Both the position numbers and the translations under genes were made by a program. Shown here in pieces: positions 15,657 to 24,626 of a stretch of DNA of 64,000 bases. The DNA is taken from contig NZ_CP050191.1 of NCBI RefSeq assembly GCF_011745145.1, positions 1,710,381 through 1,774,380 of the forward strand, written 5' to 3'. Source of the DNA: Mycobacterium sp. DL440. Lineage in GTDB: Bacteria > Actinomycetota > Actinomycetes > Mycobacteriales > Mycobacteriaceae. The notes below the pieces were generated by a model, which was given only the letters and a program-made list of their open reading frames with translations, was not told where the DNA came from and did not search any database. The stretch's first letter is position 1, and each line of letters starts with the position of its first letter.

Positions 15657-16223
15657 CTACGTTTTTGCGGACAGTCCGCGCAGGACAAACTGCTCGATGG
15701 CTGCCACCGGAAGATGGCGTGGCGCCAGGCACGCATGGATCAGCGACATCGTGGCGGCCTCGTCGTCGACGTTGAACTGCCCGTCGGCCACACCCTGCGC
15801 GAGGATCTCGCGCAGCACGTTCTCCACCGCCACCACGTGATCGCGGATGGCCAGCATGGTCTCGTTCGACAAGGCGCCATAGAGCTGCATGCCCATGCCC
15901 ATGTGGAATTCCTGCCCGGCTTCGAGCTGGTGCCGGATGTAAACCCTCAGTCGCCCAACGGGATCGTCCACCTCGGACAGGGCGTCGCGCAGCCCGTCGA
16001 GGTAGCGACTCGTCTCATGGGACGCGAATGCGATCACCACCGACTCTTTGTCCGGGAAGTGGTGATAGATCGCGGTCCGCCCGATGCCGGCCTCGGCCGC
16101 GAGCTTGGCCATCGTGATCGCGTCGAAGCTGTGCTCGGTCATCAGGGCGGCGAATGCCTCGAAGATGCGCTGCTGGATCTGCTCGCGGTGTTCTTCGACC
16201 GATGAGGCGCTGATCCTGGGCAC
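15657..16223 (-). CDS. TetR-family regulator
   Basis: This repressor has 188 aa. The N-terminal HTH (residues 15-60) ends in AAEAGIGRTAIYHHFPDKESV, typical of TetR. The C-terminal helical domain (about 75-185) is a ligand pocket; it has a Met-rich stretch (FHMGMGMQLYG) and an invariant-looking His pair near the end (HLPVAAIEQ). The start is GTG 16223, 5 bases after TAGACT. It lies upstream of the heme oxygenase with operators between the two genes, so it is likely to repress heme oxygenase, perhaps in response to heme. The ligand is inferred from the neighbour only. Confidence 0.9.
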   Translation of the reverse strand: MPRISASSVEEHREQIQQRIFEAFAALMTEHSFDAITMAKLAAEAGIGRTAIYHHFPDKESVVIAFASHETSRYLDGLRDALSEVDDPVGRLRVYIRHQLEAGQEFHMGMGMQLYGALSNETMLAIRDHVVAVENVLREILAQGVADGQFNVDDEAATMSLIHACLAPRHLPVAAIEQFVLRGLSAKT

Positions 16224-16340
16224 GCTCGAGTCTAACGCCCGCCCTGCCTGCGAATTCTGTTAGTCCAGCCTTAGCCGGCAGGTGGAGAACCCGCCGTCCA
16301 CTACAGTCTCGATACCCAACTGACTGAAGGGCGGTACTTC

Positions 16341-18008
16341 GTGGTGCGAGCCTTGCGGGACTTACCCATCCCGGCGCGCGTGACGTCCGCGGCACGCACC
16401 CTGCATCCGGTCGGATTGGCCGTCGCGCTGCTGTTCTTCGCCTGGTCGATGAGCCCGTCTCTGTTACCGCGCGCGTGGTATCTGCAGGGGGTCGCAACGG
16501 GTATCAGTGTCGGGATCGGATACGGGCTGGGGTGCGCGACGGCGTGGGTCGTGCGGCGTTGCGGCCTCCGTCCGCAATGGTCCTCGCGCACCCGGCGGAT
16601 CGGGTGGTGGACGCTGGCCGGTGCTGCCGCCGTGGTTGTCCCGACGTTCCTGATGCTCGGGTCATGGTGGCAGCAGATCCTGCGCGACCTGATCGGCATG
16701 CCACGTGCCGAGCGGTCCTTCTACCTCCTGGTCTTCTTGATCGCGGTGGCCATCGCATTGGCGCTTGTCGCAATCGGGCGTGGATTACGCTGGGCCACCG
16801 CTCGTTTGACCGATATCGGCGGCCGGGTCGTGCCCGGCCCGGTGGCGCGGCTGGCCGCGGTGGTGATCGTGGTGGCCCTTGTGGTGATGGGGCTCGATGG
16901 TGCCTTGCACCGCGGCCTGCTGAGCATGGCCGAACGTTCGGCGAAGGTGGCCGACAAGAGCACGGCCGAGGGCGTGACCCAGCCGAGCGCACCCGAACGC
17001 TCCGGTTCGTCGGCGTCGGCGCAGGCGTGGGACACCCTCGGCGCCGAAGGTCGGAGTTTCGTGGCCGGTGGCCCGAGCGCCGAACAGATCTCGAAGATCA
17101 CCGGCGCCGCGGCGCTCACCCCGATCCGGGTGTACGCCGGACGCACCTCCGCCGACAGTATCGAAGGCATCGCCGAGCAGGTGGTCGCCGAGCTGCGTCG
17201 CACCCACGCCTTCGAGCGCAAGGTGCTGGCCGTGGTGACCACCACCGGGCGGGGTTGGGTGAACCCGAACGTGGCGGCCGCCCTCGAATACGTCAACGGC
17301 GGGAACACTGCGATCGCATCGATGCAGTATTCGTTCCTGCCCAGCGCACTGTCCTTCATCGCCGACCGGGAGACTCCGCCATTGGCGGGGCAGGCATTGT
17401 TCGAAGCGGTGCACCGGGTTTGGGCAGAATTGCCGGAGGCCACGCGACCGAAGCTGGTGGTGTTCGGGGAGAGCCTGGGTTCCTTCGGCGGACAGTCGGC
17501 GTTTGCCTCCGGCGCGGATATCGTCGCCCGTACCGACGGCGCGCTGTTGGTCGGAACGCCGAACTTCGCCCAACCCTGGGGGAGGCTCACCGCCAATCGG
17601 GATCCCGGCTCGCTGGAACGTCTACCCGTGATCGAGGGAGGGCGCCACATCCGCTTCGCCTCCCGGACCTCCGATTTGAATCTCGCTGGGCCCTGGGGGT
17701 TTCCGCGCGTGGTGTTCTGGCAGCATGCCAGCGATCCGATCACGTGGTGGTCGTTCGATCTGCTGCTGCACCGTCCGGACTGGTTGCGGGAACCGCTGGG
17801 GCCCGATGTGGACCCGGGGATGCGCTGGCTGCCGTTGGTCACCTTCTGGCAGGTGACGCTCGACATGATCTTCTCCGCCGACGTGCCCTACGGTTACGGG
17901 CATGCGTTCGGCCCGGATGCCGCTGACCTGTGGGTCGACATCCTGGCGCCGCGGGGATGGGATCCCGCTTTGACCCAGCGGATCCAGGACGCGATTGCCG
18001 CGGGCTGA
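16341..18008 (+). CDS. Abhydrolase_9-family membrane alpha/beta hydrolase
   Basis: This protein has 555 aa. The N-terminal 195 residues carry five or so membrane helices; the remainder is the alpha/beta-hydrolase domain of the actinobacterial Abhydrolase_9 family. The nucleophile elbow is GESLGS near residue 377, and a downstream His lies within GYGHAFG near 520. Members are uncharacterised membrane-anchored serine hydrolases, presumably acting on lipids or envelope substrates. The start is GTG 16341, followed by a second GTG. The ribosome site GAAGGGCGG lies upstream. It is divergent from the TetR gene. Confidence 0.87.
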   Translation: MVRALRDLPIPARVTSAARTLHPVGLAVALLFFAWSMSPSLLPRAWYLQGVATGISVGIGYGLGCATAWVVRRCGLRPQWSSRTRRIGWWTLAGAAAVVVPTFLMLGSWWQQILRDLIGMPRAERSFYLLVFLIAVAIALALVAIGRGLRWATARLTDIGGRVVPGPVARLAAVVIVVALVVMGLDGALHRGLLSMAERSAKVADKSTAEGVTQPSAPERSGSSASAQAWDTLGAEGRSFVAGGPSAEQISKITGAAALTPIRVYAGRTSADSIEGIAEQVVAELRRTHAFERKVLAVVTTTGRGWVNPNVAAALEYVNGGNTAIASMQYSFLPSALSFIADRETPPLAGQALFEAVHRVWAELPEATRPKLVVFGESLGSFGGQSAFASGADIVARTDGALLVGTPNFAQPWGRLTANRDPGSLERLPVIEGGRHIRFASRTSDLNLAGPWGFPRVVFWQHASDPITWWSFDLLLHRPDWLREPLGPDVDPGMRWLPLVTFWQVTLDMIFSADVPYGYGHAFGPDAADLWVDILAPRGWDPALTQRIQDAIAAG

Positions 18009-18058
18009 GCTGCCCGAGTCACCGAATACACGGCGGCCTTCGCATAGGCTGCGCGTTT

Positions 18059-18511
18059 GTGGGCGGACTGTTCGGGTGGGTCATCGGTGTGCTGTTGTTG
18101 TTCGGGCCGGTCTTGCTCGCGATCGGTGCCGTCGCGTGGCGCAACGAAGTGCTCGCCAAGCGGATCGGTGCGCATCAGGCTGAGCTCAAGTTCCTCTTGG
18201 GACAGGCTATGGAGGAGGCGGCGCGCGGACGCGCACTGGGTGCGGAGAAATCCTTCGTCGCGTGGCGCGTCGAATGGGCCCGAGACGGTGTCATGCGAGT
18301 GGAGAACACTGGGAGTGACAAGGCTCGCTCGGTCACCGCCAAGGCGTGGAACGCGTCTGGATCGGCCGAAAAGACCGTGAGTTCGGTCGAACCGGGCGCC
18401 TCGGTAAACCTGGGTGTTGTGCTGGCCGCCGCGGACGACACCGAGGTCGAGCTCACCTGGCGCACAGAGTTGGGCCGCTGGACGACCGAACGGTACGTGG
18501 CCAAACGCTGA
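18059..18511 (+). CDS. small membrane-anchored protein of unknown function
   Basis: This protein of 150 aa has one N-terminal hydrophobic helix (WVIGVLLLFGPVLLAIGAVAW) and a soluble C-terminal beta-rich domain that may face the cytoplasm or wall. I do not recognise the family. The GTG at 18059 lies 8 bases after TAGGCT, so the transcript is probably leaderless; longer frames upstream overlap the hydrolase gene and are unlikely. It ends 7 bases before the direct repeat that carries tRNA-Gly. Confidence 0.65.
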   Translation: MGGLFGWVIGVLLLFGPVLLAIGAVAWRNEVLAKRIGAHQAELKFLLGQAMEEAARGRALGAEKSFVAWRVEWARDGVMRVENTGSDKARSVTAKAWNASGSAEKTVSSVEPGASVNLGVVLAAADDTEVELTWRTELGRWTTERYVAKR

Positions 18512-18518
18512 TCGGCTC

Positions 18519-18674
18519 AATCGCACCTTCGAGCGGATGACGGGATTCGAACCCGCGACCCTCACCTTGGCAAGGTGATGCGCTACCAACTGCGCTACAT
18601 CCGCGCGCCACGAGCGAGATCGTCGCCCGTCGCGAAGCTGAACAGTAGTCGACCGAAGCGCACAGACACAAATC
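18519..18674. repeat. direct repeat, left copy (tRNA-Gly with promoter)
   Basis: Bases 18519-18635 are identical to 31573-31689 (117 bp), and the following 39 bases match 31690-31728 with about six mismatches. The repeat holds the whole tRNA-Gly gene and its -35/-10 region (TTGTGT ... TACTGT on the minus strand). The two copies are 13,054 bases apart and in the same orientation, bracketing an accessory block. Confidence 0.9.
18532..18604 (-). tRNA. tRNA-Gly (GCC)
   Basis: 73-base cloverleaf with acceptor stem GCGGATG/CATCCGC, anticodon loop CTTGCCAAG (anticodon GCC), T-loop GGTTCGAATCC and discriminator T; CCA is not encoded. A second identical gene lies at 31586-31658. Confidence 0.95.
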
Positions 18675-18739
18675 CATCGTTCTGATTTGCATTGTGGGGC
18701 AACATATACGGCGAGGCGGTCAGCTCGTAGGATTCCTGG

Positions 18740-20446
18740 ATGCCGCTCAACGTCGATGAGACGTTCTCCGTGTTCAGGATCATTCGACCGCTGGGGTCGG
18801 GCGCGACGGGGGAGGTCTACCTCGCTCAGCATCCCCGGCGTCGTGGCCGAGATGCGCTGACGGTGCTGCCCGACGATTGGTCCACTGAGCCCGAGTACCG
18901 GGAGCGGTTTTGCCGTGAAGCTGATTTGGCTGCCACGTTGTGGCATCCCAGCATTGCCAGGGTCCATGGTCGCGGGGAACGCGACGGTCGGCTCTGGATG
19001 TCGACGGACTTCGTCGAGGGCACGGATCTCGCTGGTCTCCTGGAACAGCGGTACCCCAACGGACTACCGCGCGAACAGGTTTTCCGCATCATCATCGCGG
19101 TTGCCGGTGCGCTCGACTACGCACACAAGCACGGTTCGCTACATCGCGACGTCAGACCGGCCAACATCATCCTCACCGACGTCGGCGGTGATGCGGAGCC
19201 GCACGCCGTTCTGGTCGACCTGGGTATCGCCCGCAACATCGGCGCCGTGGACAGGCCCGGCTATGGCGCACCCGAACAACTGATGGGGGAGGACGTCGAC
19301 GGCCGCGCAGACCAGTACGCCCTGGCCTGCACCGCCTACCACCTCTTGACCGGGATGCAGCTGTTCGCGCACGCCAATCCCGCTGTCGTGGTCAGTCGTC
19401 ACGTCAACTCCAAACCGCCGGCGTTGGCCGAAATGCGGCCCGAGCTGGCCGACCTCGACCCGGTGCTGGCGAAAGCCCTCGCCAAGAACCCGGCAGACCG
19501 ATTCATCAGCTGCGGTACTTTCGCGCACGCCCTGGCCGATGAAACCCCGTTACCCGCGCTGACTTTGGCGCAGGCACCGGCCGCGCCGGTGCACACGACC
19601 GGGTTTCGGTTACCCGACAAGCCAGGTTGGGTGCCCATAGCGGCGACCGCCGCCGTCTGCGTCATTGCCGGCGTCGGCATGTGGCAGCTGTGGCCATCCG
19701 CTGACGCCGCAGCGGGTGAGCAGCCGAGTCCACCGCCGAGCACAGCCGTTGCGAGCGCCACCAACGCCGCGGCCATCCCAGCGCCCAGCGGCCCGACCTT
19801 CGACGGCCTCTACCGCCTCGACTACGACAACCCCCACGCCACCCTCAACGGCAACCCCTGGCCCGCGGCCGGCAACCAAATCGCAAGCTACTGGTGGGCA
19901 TTCCGATCGACCTGTAAGCCCTCGGGATGTGTTTCGACGTCTACGCGCATGGACAGCATCAACCATGCCGTGCCCTACCTCGAGGGTGGCGGCATGACGG
20001 CCGTGTTCCGCTTCCTCAACAATGCTTGGCAGGGTGATCCCGGGAAAGGCTCACTTCCGTGCGAGGCGCCGAACGCCGGGCAAGCACAGGCAACGGACAC
20101 GGCATTGGCTTTGACGCCGCAGCCGGACGGCGGGCTGGCCGGCGCTCAAACCACCACCATCCAATCCAACGAGTGCGGGCTGCAAGGTGCGGTGATCACC
20201 GTGCCAGTTCTCGCCACGCGGCTCGAAGACGTCCCACCGGGTAACCCGGTCGCCGACCCTGCCGCGGTCGCTGAGCCGCTGACACCCGCTCCGCAATTGC
20301 CCCCGCCGGTACCGGTTGGCCCGCCGCCACTCGCGCCGCCTCCGCCACCGGTGTCGCCCGCCCCTCCAGTGGCGCCACCGCCGGCGATCGGCGCCATCAT
20401 CCCCAACCCCGTTCCGCCCGCCGCTCCGCCCCTCCCACCGGCATAG
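18740..20446 (+). CDS. receptor-type Ser/Thr kinase homologue, likely pseudokinase
   Basis: This protein has 568 aa. Residues 10-270 have the PknB-type kinase fold: Gly-loop LGSGATGEV, catalytic loop HRDVRPAN, then a DLG in place of DFG, and APE as GYGAPEQ. The beta-3 lysine that should stand in ALKVLP is Thr (ALTVLP), and the activation loop is short, without the usual TxT. A transmembrane helix (about 290-315) leads to an extracellular domain with paired cysteines (STCKPSGC, ECGLQG) and a Pro-rich tail. Mycobacterial receptor kinases with this outer domain sense envelope cues. TAGGAT 6 bases before ATG supports the start. Catalysis is probably impaired. Confidence 0.88.
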   Translation: MPLNVDETFSVFRIIRPLGSGATGEVYLAQHPRRRGRDALTVLPDDWSTEPEYRERFCREADLAATLWHPSIARVHGRGERDGRLWMSTDFVEGTDLAGLLEQRYPNGLPREQVFRIIIAVAGALDYAHKHGSLHRDVRPANIILTDVGGDAEPHAVLVDLGIARNIGAVDRPGYGAPEQLMGEDVDGRADQYALACTAYHLLTGMQLFAHANPAVVVSRHVNSKPPALAEMRPELADLDPVLAKALAKNPADRFISCGTFAHALADETPLPALTLAQAPAAPVHTTGFRLPDKPGWVPIAATAAVCVIAGVGMWQLWPSADAAAGEQPSPPPSTAVASATNAAAIPAPSGPTFDGLYRLDYDNPHATLNGNPWPAAGNQIASYWWAFRSTCKPSGCVSTSTRMDSINHAVPYLEGGGMTAVFRFLNNAWQGDPGKGSLPCEAPNAGQAQATDTALALTPQPDGGLAGAQTTTIQSNECGLQGAVITVPVLATRLEDVPPGNPVADPAAVAEPLTPAPQLPPPVPVGPPPLAPPPPPVSPAPPVAPPPAIGAIIPNPVPPAAPPLPPA

Positions 20447-20482
20447 TTGCCGACTCCGGTCGGCAACCGTATCTCAGCAGCT

Positions 20483-20923
20483 TCATTGAGAAGTGCCGCC
20501 CGGTAGCCACTTGCGCGACCTTCGACATCTGGACGGCGCAATGGCCGCGCAGACGCGAGACCGCGATCTTTCGTGCTCGTGCTCGTGATCGTCTTCCTGC
20601 GATGCGACTGTCACGTCATCAGCGCCGAGCGTCGAGGTGGGTTCGCGAGACGTGGAGTCTTTGTCGGTGATATGCGTCCACGCCCACCACGCTCCGAGGG
20701 CGGCGATGAGGGGAATGGAGACGAACCAGAACGACAACATGAATACCGGAGCCAGGTCCCACATCAGAAGGCCGACGTATTTGTTCGAGGACTGCGTCTC
20801 GACACCGCTACCGGGTGAGAGCGCCACGGCATAAACAACGATCACGGTCGCTACATAGATCACGAATGCTGTCCCGACAGTTGACCAGAACCATCGCCAC
20901 GCTGACGGCTTATTGAATCGCAT
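20483..20923 (-). CDS. small membrane protein, possible immunity protein
   Basis: This protein of 146 aa has two or three hydrophobic segments (FVIYVATVIVVYAVAL and FWFVSIPLIAALGAWWAW) and a charged His/Glu/Arg-rich tail. It resembles the next gene (21053-21385) in layout and in the ending of the last helix (IPLIAALGAWWAWTH versus VPLVAGITALVAYTH). It follows the EspC-like/WXG-like genes on the same strand after a gap of about 130 bases. A second immunity or accessory membrane protein is the best guess; no family is recognised. Confidence 0.6.
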   Translation of the reverse strand: MRFNKPSAWRWFWSTVGTAFVIYVATVIVVYAVALSPGSGVETQSSNKYVGLLMWDLAPVFMLSFWFVSIPLIAALGAWWAWTHITDKDSTSREPTSTLGADDVTVASQEDDHEHEHERSRSRVCAAIAPSRCRRSRKWLPGGTSQ

Positions 20924-21052
20924 CGTCTTGTACCTACAGTGGGGATACCGCTCCGAAACGCATCGGTGTGCACCCGCCAGTCCTAGGGCGCGCGGTTGCG
21001 GCTTGTCGGCGGCGATTAGTCGATAGCTTCACATTCAGGCCCCGGGAGTGGG

Positions 21053-21385
21053 CTACTGCTCGGGATTGTCTTCTGGCAAGGTGACTTTCGGGTCAACGGG
21101 CAGTGCGACTTCGTCGACGCCTACGTGGGTATAGGCGACCAGGGCTGTGATGCCGGCGACGAGTGGAACGCTCAGCGGCCAGGCGATGACGAGGTACATC
21201 GGTCCCCATAGCGTCAGACTAAGCAGCGCCAGGCGCACATATTCACCGCCCGATACCGGTTCGCCCTCGTGGTTGACAATAAACCCGATGCAGACCGCGA
21301 TACCAGTCAGTACGCAGCTCGCTAGCACCACAGCCACCAGTGACCGAAAAACGCGCCGCTTGGTCGGCTTGGAGAATGTGATCAT
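21053..21385 (-). CDS. small membrane protein, candidate immunity protein
   Basis: This protein of 110 aa has helices near residues 14-34 (SLVAVVLASCVLTGIAVCIG) and 50-85 and a short acidic tail. Its ATG overlaps the stop codon of the WXG-like gene as ATGA, so it is coupled to it. A small membrane protein directly after a Type VII effector candidate is the classic place for an immunity protein. It is a diverged paralogue of the downstream 146-aa protein. Confidence 0.7.
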   Translation of the reverse strand: MITFSKPTKRRVFRSLVAVVLASCVLTGIAVCIGFIVNHEGEPVSGGEYVRLALLSLTLWGPMYLVIAWPLSVPLVAGITALVAYTHVGVDEVALPVDPKVTLPEDNPEQ

Positions 21386-22767
21386 CGTCCCTCACTTACA
21401 TTGGGAATCAGGCCTTCTGAGGGATCAGTGAGCTTCGTGGTGTGCTGGTTGAACGGGTCCGGCGCGAACGGAATCGCGTTCTCTAGCTGCCACCGCCAGT
21501 CCGGGATATCGGGGCGCACGGGCGGGAGTGTGGCGTCGCCGATCCAGTGATGGCGCATCAGGCTGGTTGCCGGGCCAAGGTCACTGCCCGAGTTCGCTGG
21601 AGTCCATTGCAGCACCTCTGGCGGTATCCCTTCGCGATACTGGTACGTCTCCATGCTCGGGTAGATCGTTGTGTTACCGCCCAGGTTGACTGTGCCATTG
21701 TCTTGCGGGTCCAGAGTGATCCGACCGTTGACCGTCAAATCTAGCGCCACGCCTCCGGAAAATTCGTAGGCATCCCAGGTGTTGTAGTCGATCGTCATTC
21801 GTCCGTCAGGGGCTTCGACCACGTGGATCTGTGGTGGTGCGGTGTCGGCGCCGCCGCGTGCCCCGTCGACAGTGGTGGTGGGATTCTGCCGGATGGCGAC
21901 AACACCGTTCTCGTAATCCACGAAAAGTGATACACGAGAGTGTTCGGGATCGATGGTGGCACTTGGGCCACGATTGTCCCCGAAATTCTTCGGAAGCAGC
22001 CTCAAGTCGACTAGGTCCTGCAAGTCCTTTGGCATATTTTGTACCTCGGCCGCGGGGATGAACCAGTTGCTGCGGACCACGCCTTTGCCCGGCTGTGGGG
22101 TGAATCGGCCCGCGACGATCTCGGCAGGTTTTCCATGGTTCTTCGGGTTGTAGCTGTGGGGGTCCAGGCCGGCGGCCATCCGCCAATCGTTGGCAGTGAC
22201 CGGATCGCGACCGTAGATTTTCTTGAACGCTTCGATCTGATAGCGCGACCGCTCGTCGTTCTGGTTGATCGGGATGGTGGGCGGATTGCCCGGTTCATCG
22301 GTGCCGTCGAGCAGGTTGAGGCCGTGCGCCAGTTCGCGGTCGATCATTTCGGCAGAGGCTAAAAGCTGCTTGAGCGTCGTGGTGATGTAGTCGAGGTCGT
22401 CCTGGTTGACGTCATCAGTCAGCGGCGTCACCGTTCCGGTTTCGAGGTTGATATCGAACTTGCCGCGCGCCATTTCCTGCACGTTCTGCAGGAACGATTT
22501 GAGGCCGTCGATCTCATCGGCGGCCTTGGAGATGACCTTCGATGCCTCCTGGCGGGCAGCGACGTGGTTCGACAGATAGGTGCCGAGTTTGTCGAGGCTG
22601 TCGTTTGCAGCGTCTGCGGCCTGGCCGCTCCAGGTGCCGAGGATCGGGAGACCCCGGAGACCGTCCTTGACTCCGTCCATCGAACTGGAGCTGGTGTCTA
22701 GCGCTGTCGACACTTCCCGGACCTGTCCCGCATTCCACCGTTCGACGTCGGCGAGCGTCAGAGACAT
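21382..22767 (-). CDS. ESX-type (WXG/LXG-like) large effector candidate
   Basis: This protein has 461 aa. Residues 1-100 form a helical hairpin of the Type VII substrate kind (start MSLTLADVERWN, turn TWSGQAADAAN near residue 46), followed by another helical stretch (about 120-155). The C-terminal 290 residues form a globular domain (for example NDWRMAAGLDPHSYNPKNHG and VVRSNWFIPAAEVQN) that I cannot assign. Large mycobacterial proteins with this head are thought to be ESX-secreted. TGATG coupling to the EspC-like gene and ATGA coupling to a membrane protein give a partner-effector-immunity order. Toxicity is inferred, not shown. Confidence 0.75.
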   Translation of the reverse strand: MSLTLADVERWNAGQVREVSTALDTSSSSMDGVKDGLRGLPILGTWSGQAADAANDSLDKLGTYLSNHVAARQEASKVISKAADEIDGLKSFLQNVQEMARGKFDINLETGTVTPLTDDVNQDDLDYITTTLKQLLASAEMIDRELAHGLNLLDGTDEPGNPPTIPINQNDERSRYQIEAFKKIYGRDPVTANDWRMAAGLDPHSYNPKNHGKPAEIVAGRFTPQPGKGVVRSNWFIPAAEVQNMPKDLQDLVDLRLLPKNFGDNRGPSATIDPEHSRVSLFVDYENGVVAIRQNPTTTVDGARGGADTAPPQIHVVEAPDGRMTIDYNTWDAYEFSGGVALDLTVNGRITLDPQDNGTVNLGGNTTIYPSMETYQYREGIPPEVLQWTPANSGSDLGPATSLMRHHWIGDATLPPVRPDIPDWRWQLENAIPFAPDPFNQHTTKLTDPSEGLIPNVSEGR

Positions 22768-23075
22768 CAGAGGTTCTGGCGGATGCGGAGCAAGTCGACC
22801 GCTGCGTCCTGGTCGATGGTCTCGTACTTGTTGCCGATATGGCGGAACGCGTCACGATGATGGGTCAGTTCGCTGCTGATGTGATCGGCGACGGTCTGAA
22901 GATGGCTCAATTTGCCCTTGAGCACGTCACCCGATGATCCGACCCATCCCGAGCCGGCAGCTGCGATGTCGGCGTTTGCCGACTGCTGCGCCTGGGCGTG
23001 GTCGGCCTCGTGCATATCGAGGTGATCAGCGGACATGAACAGGTGCGTCGGATCGACTTTCAGCGACTGCGACAT
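22767..23075 (-). CDS. EspC/DUF2580-like ESX partner protein
   Basis: This helical protein of 102 aa matches the EspC/DUF2580 type of Type VII secretion target: the opening MSQSLKVDP, a central Trp-Gly turn (GSGWVGSSGDVLKGKL) near residue 45 and amphipathic helices on each side. Such proteins pair with a larger substrate for export. A strong ribosome site (GAGGGGGAAGC) precedes the ATG, and its stop overlaps the next start (TGATG). It heads the module described for the next genes. Confidence 0.8.
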   Translation of the reverse strand: MSQSLKVDPTHLFMSADHLDMHEADHAQAQQSANADIAAAGSGWVGSSGDVLKGKLSHLQTVADHISSELTHHRDAFRHIGNKYETIDQDAAVDLLRIRQNL

Positions 23076-23231
23076 TGCTTCCCCCTCAGTAAGCAGTGTT
23101 AGCTAAGTGCTTAGGCTACCTGGCTGCGGGTACCACGCTTCCCGCGGATTCCCGATCAAACGCAAAAGACGCCCCAGAGGGCTCAAGCCGACGGATAGTC
23201 ACGCACCGCAGACGGTTCGCGCAGGAGTGAC

Positions 23232-23476
23232 TGTGAAGTTTCACGAACGAGCCGAAGCCACGGCAGCTTAGTGATTCAGGGGTTACGTACTCCTGCACGA
23301 CGGAACCCGATGGCATCCTGGTCGTGACCGCGAAGATCCACGCTGGCGAATGGCGCGAGCGGTACAGCCCGACCGCACGGGAGTGGTACGAAGTGTTCAC
23401 ACCGAGTGCTGACGCCGAGCACTCCAGGCCCTGGCTGGCGTTCGGTCTCCACTCCTTTAGTCCGCCAAGGGACTAG
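23232..23476 (+). pseudogene. possible coding remnant within an otherwise gene-free gap
   Basis: The stretch 23076-23572 has no complete gene. Within it, one forward frame is open for about 80 codons to TAG 23476 and reads like protein (HAGEWRERYSPTAREWYEVF), but it has no upstream start and follows a stop. It may be the 3' remnant of a lost gene. The rest of the gap holds the EspC-like promoter region, including TTAGCTAA near 23100. Confidence 0.25.
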
Positions 23477-23572
23477 CACCGCCGCGTGTCCCGGATGCGT
23501 GTGAGAAACGTGCGGTGCGTTGATGTTCGGCCGGGGAGAATTAGGGTCGGTTCACTTCGGTTCGCGATCTCG

Positions 23573-24433
23573 CTACGCGCTCGCCGCATCATCGCGACCG
23601 TTCGGTGGATGATCCCGGGTTGATTCCGCATCGTGCTCTGAAAGCTGTCGAGCAACCCACGTTCGATACCGAGCGACCTCTTCATCGAACTCCGTGTGGC
23701 GCTGGTTGAGCGGGCTTGAAGGCCCTGGCAATCCGGCTAGCTCACGCAGTATTGGCTGGAAGTCCGGGACGAGTCCCTTGTGGCAGGTGCCGCAGAGAGT
23801 AACGAGATTTTCTTCTGCTGTCGGACCGTCCATTCGCCGTGGAATGAGGTGATGGACATGCAATTCCAGATCGATGTGATCCTTTGCCCTGCGGCCGCAT
23901 ATCACGCACCGGTAGTTGTCGCGTTTGAGCACCCGCATGCGCAGGGTGCGGTTGGGGGCACGACGCTCGATCGCTTGGTCCGAGAAATGATCAGTCCCAA
24001 GGAAGCCAAATCCACCGACCTCTACGGCACCGTCGTGCATGCACTCGTAGGGACCGATCACGTCTGGCAGGTGAGCCTCGGCGTATCCCTTTTCGACCAG
24101 TGCGTGTCCGCCCTGTCGGAGGAAGAGGGCAAAGGCTAGATCGTCATGTATGACGATCCAGTCCTGCTTCTGGTCCGTCCATAACCATATGAACCAGCTT
24201 GCATCGACGAGGCTGGCTTCCCGAATTTCCCAGCGAGGGTTTCGCTTGGACCAACCGACAAAGTGCGTGTGTTTTCCCCAGAAGGGGTTTCCCCGACGAT
24301 CCGCTCCCAGCCTGAGAGCAAAGTACTTCTCGTCAGGACGATTGGTTTTCAGATCTCGAACCCACACAACATCATCAGCTTCTCCAAGCGACCCGTCCTT
24401 CATATGGGCCAGTGTTCCACTGAGCGCCGACAC
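23573..24433 (-). CDS. HNH endonuclease-domain protein
   Basis: This protein has 286 aa. The C-terminal third carries a complete HNH nuclease: CVICGRRAKDH, then ELHVHHLIPRRMDGP, ENLVTLCGTCHKG, giving two CxxC pairs and the HH catalytic region. The N-terminal 170 residues are unlike any family I know and may recognise substrate or signal. HNH modules of this form occur in restriction, toxin and homing contexts. It lies next to a SEFIR/TIR protein on the same strand (193-base gap), inside the accessory block, so a defence role is possible. The start may be ATG 24433 or the ATG 10 codons later. Confidence 0.8.
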   Translation of the reverse strand: MSALSGTLAHMKDGSLGEADDVVWVRDLKTNRPDEKYFALRLGADRRGNPFWGKHTHFVGWSKRNPRWEIREASLVDASWFIWLWTDQKQDWIVIHDDLAFALFLRQGGHALVEKGYAEAHLPDVIGPYECMHDGAVEVGGFGFLGTDHFSDQAIERRAPNRTLRMRVLKRDNYRCVICGRRAKDHIDLELHVHHLIPRRMDGPTAEENLVTLCGTCHKGLVPDFQPILRELAGLPGPSSPLNQRHTEFDEEVARYRTWVARQLSEHDAESTRDHPPNGRDDAASA

Positions 24434-24626
24434 AGTTGATCAGCTACGTGCACTGCTGCTGCTAATTCGACACGCAGAAACCGACCAAAGCGGAGCTACT
24501 TCGACTGAGGTAGTTCGACAAACTGGGGTTGCGGAAGTACTGCATCTGATCGCCCCCTTCCGTTGTTCTCCAAATACCTCAGGTTTGTCCCTCGGAGAAT
24601 GCAGGTCAGCTGCCGCGTTCCGCGAT

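Noticed and set aside
23116..23400. 94-aa minus-strand frame upstream of the EspC-like gene
   Set aside because: Composition and lack of a ribosome site suggest it is a shadow of a decayed forward-strand remnant.
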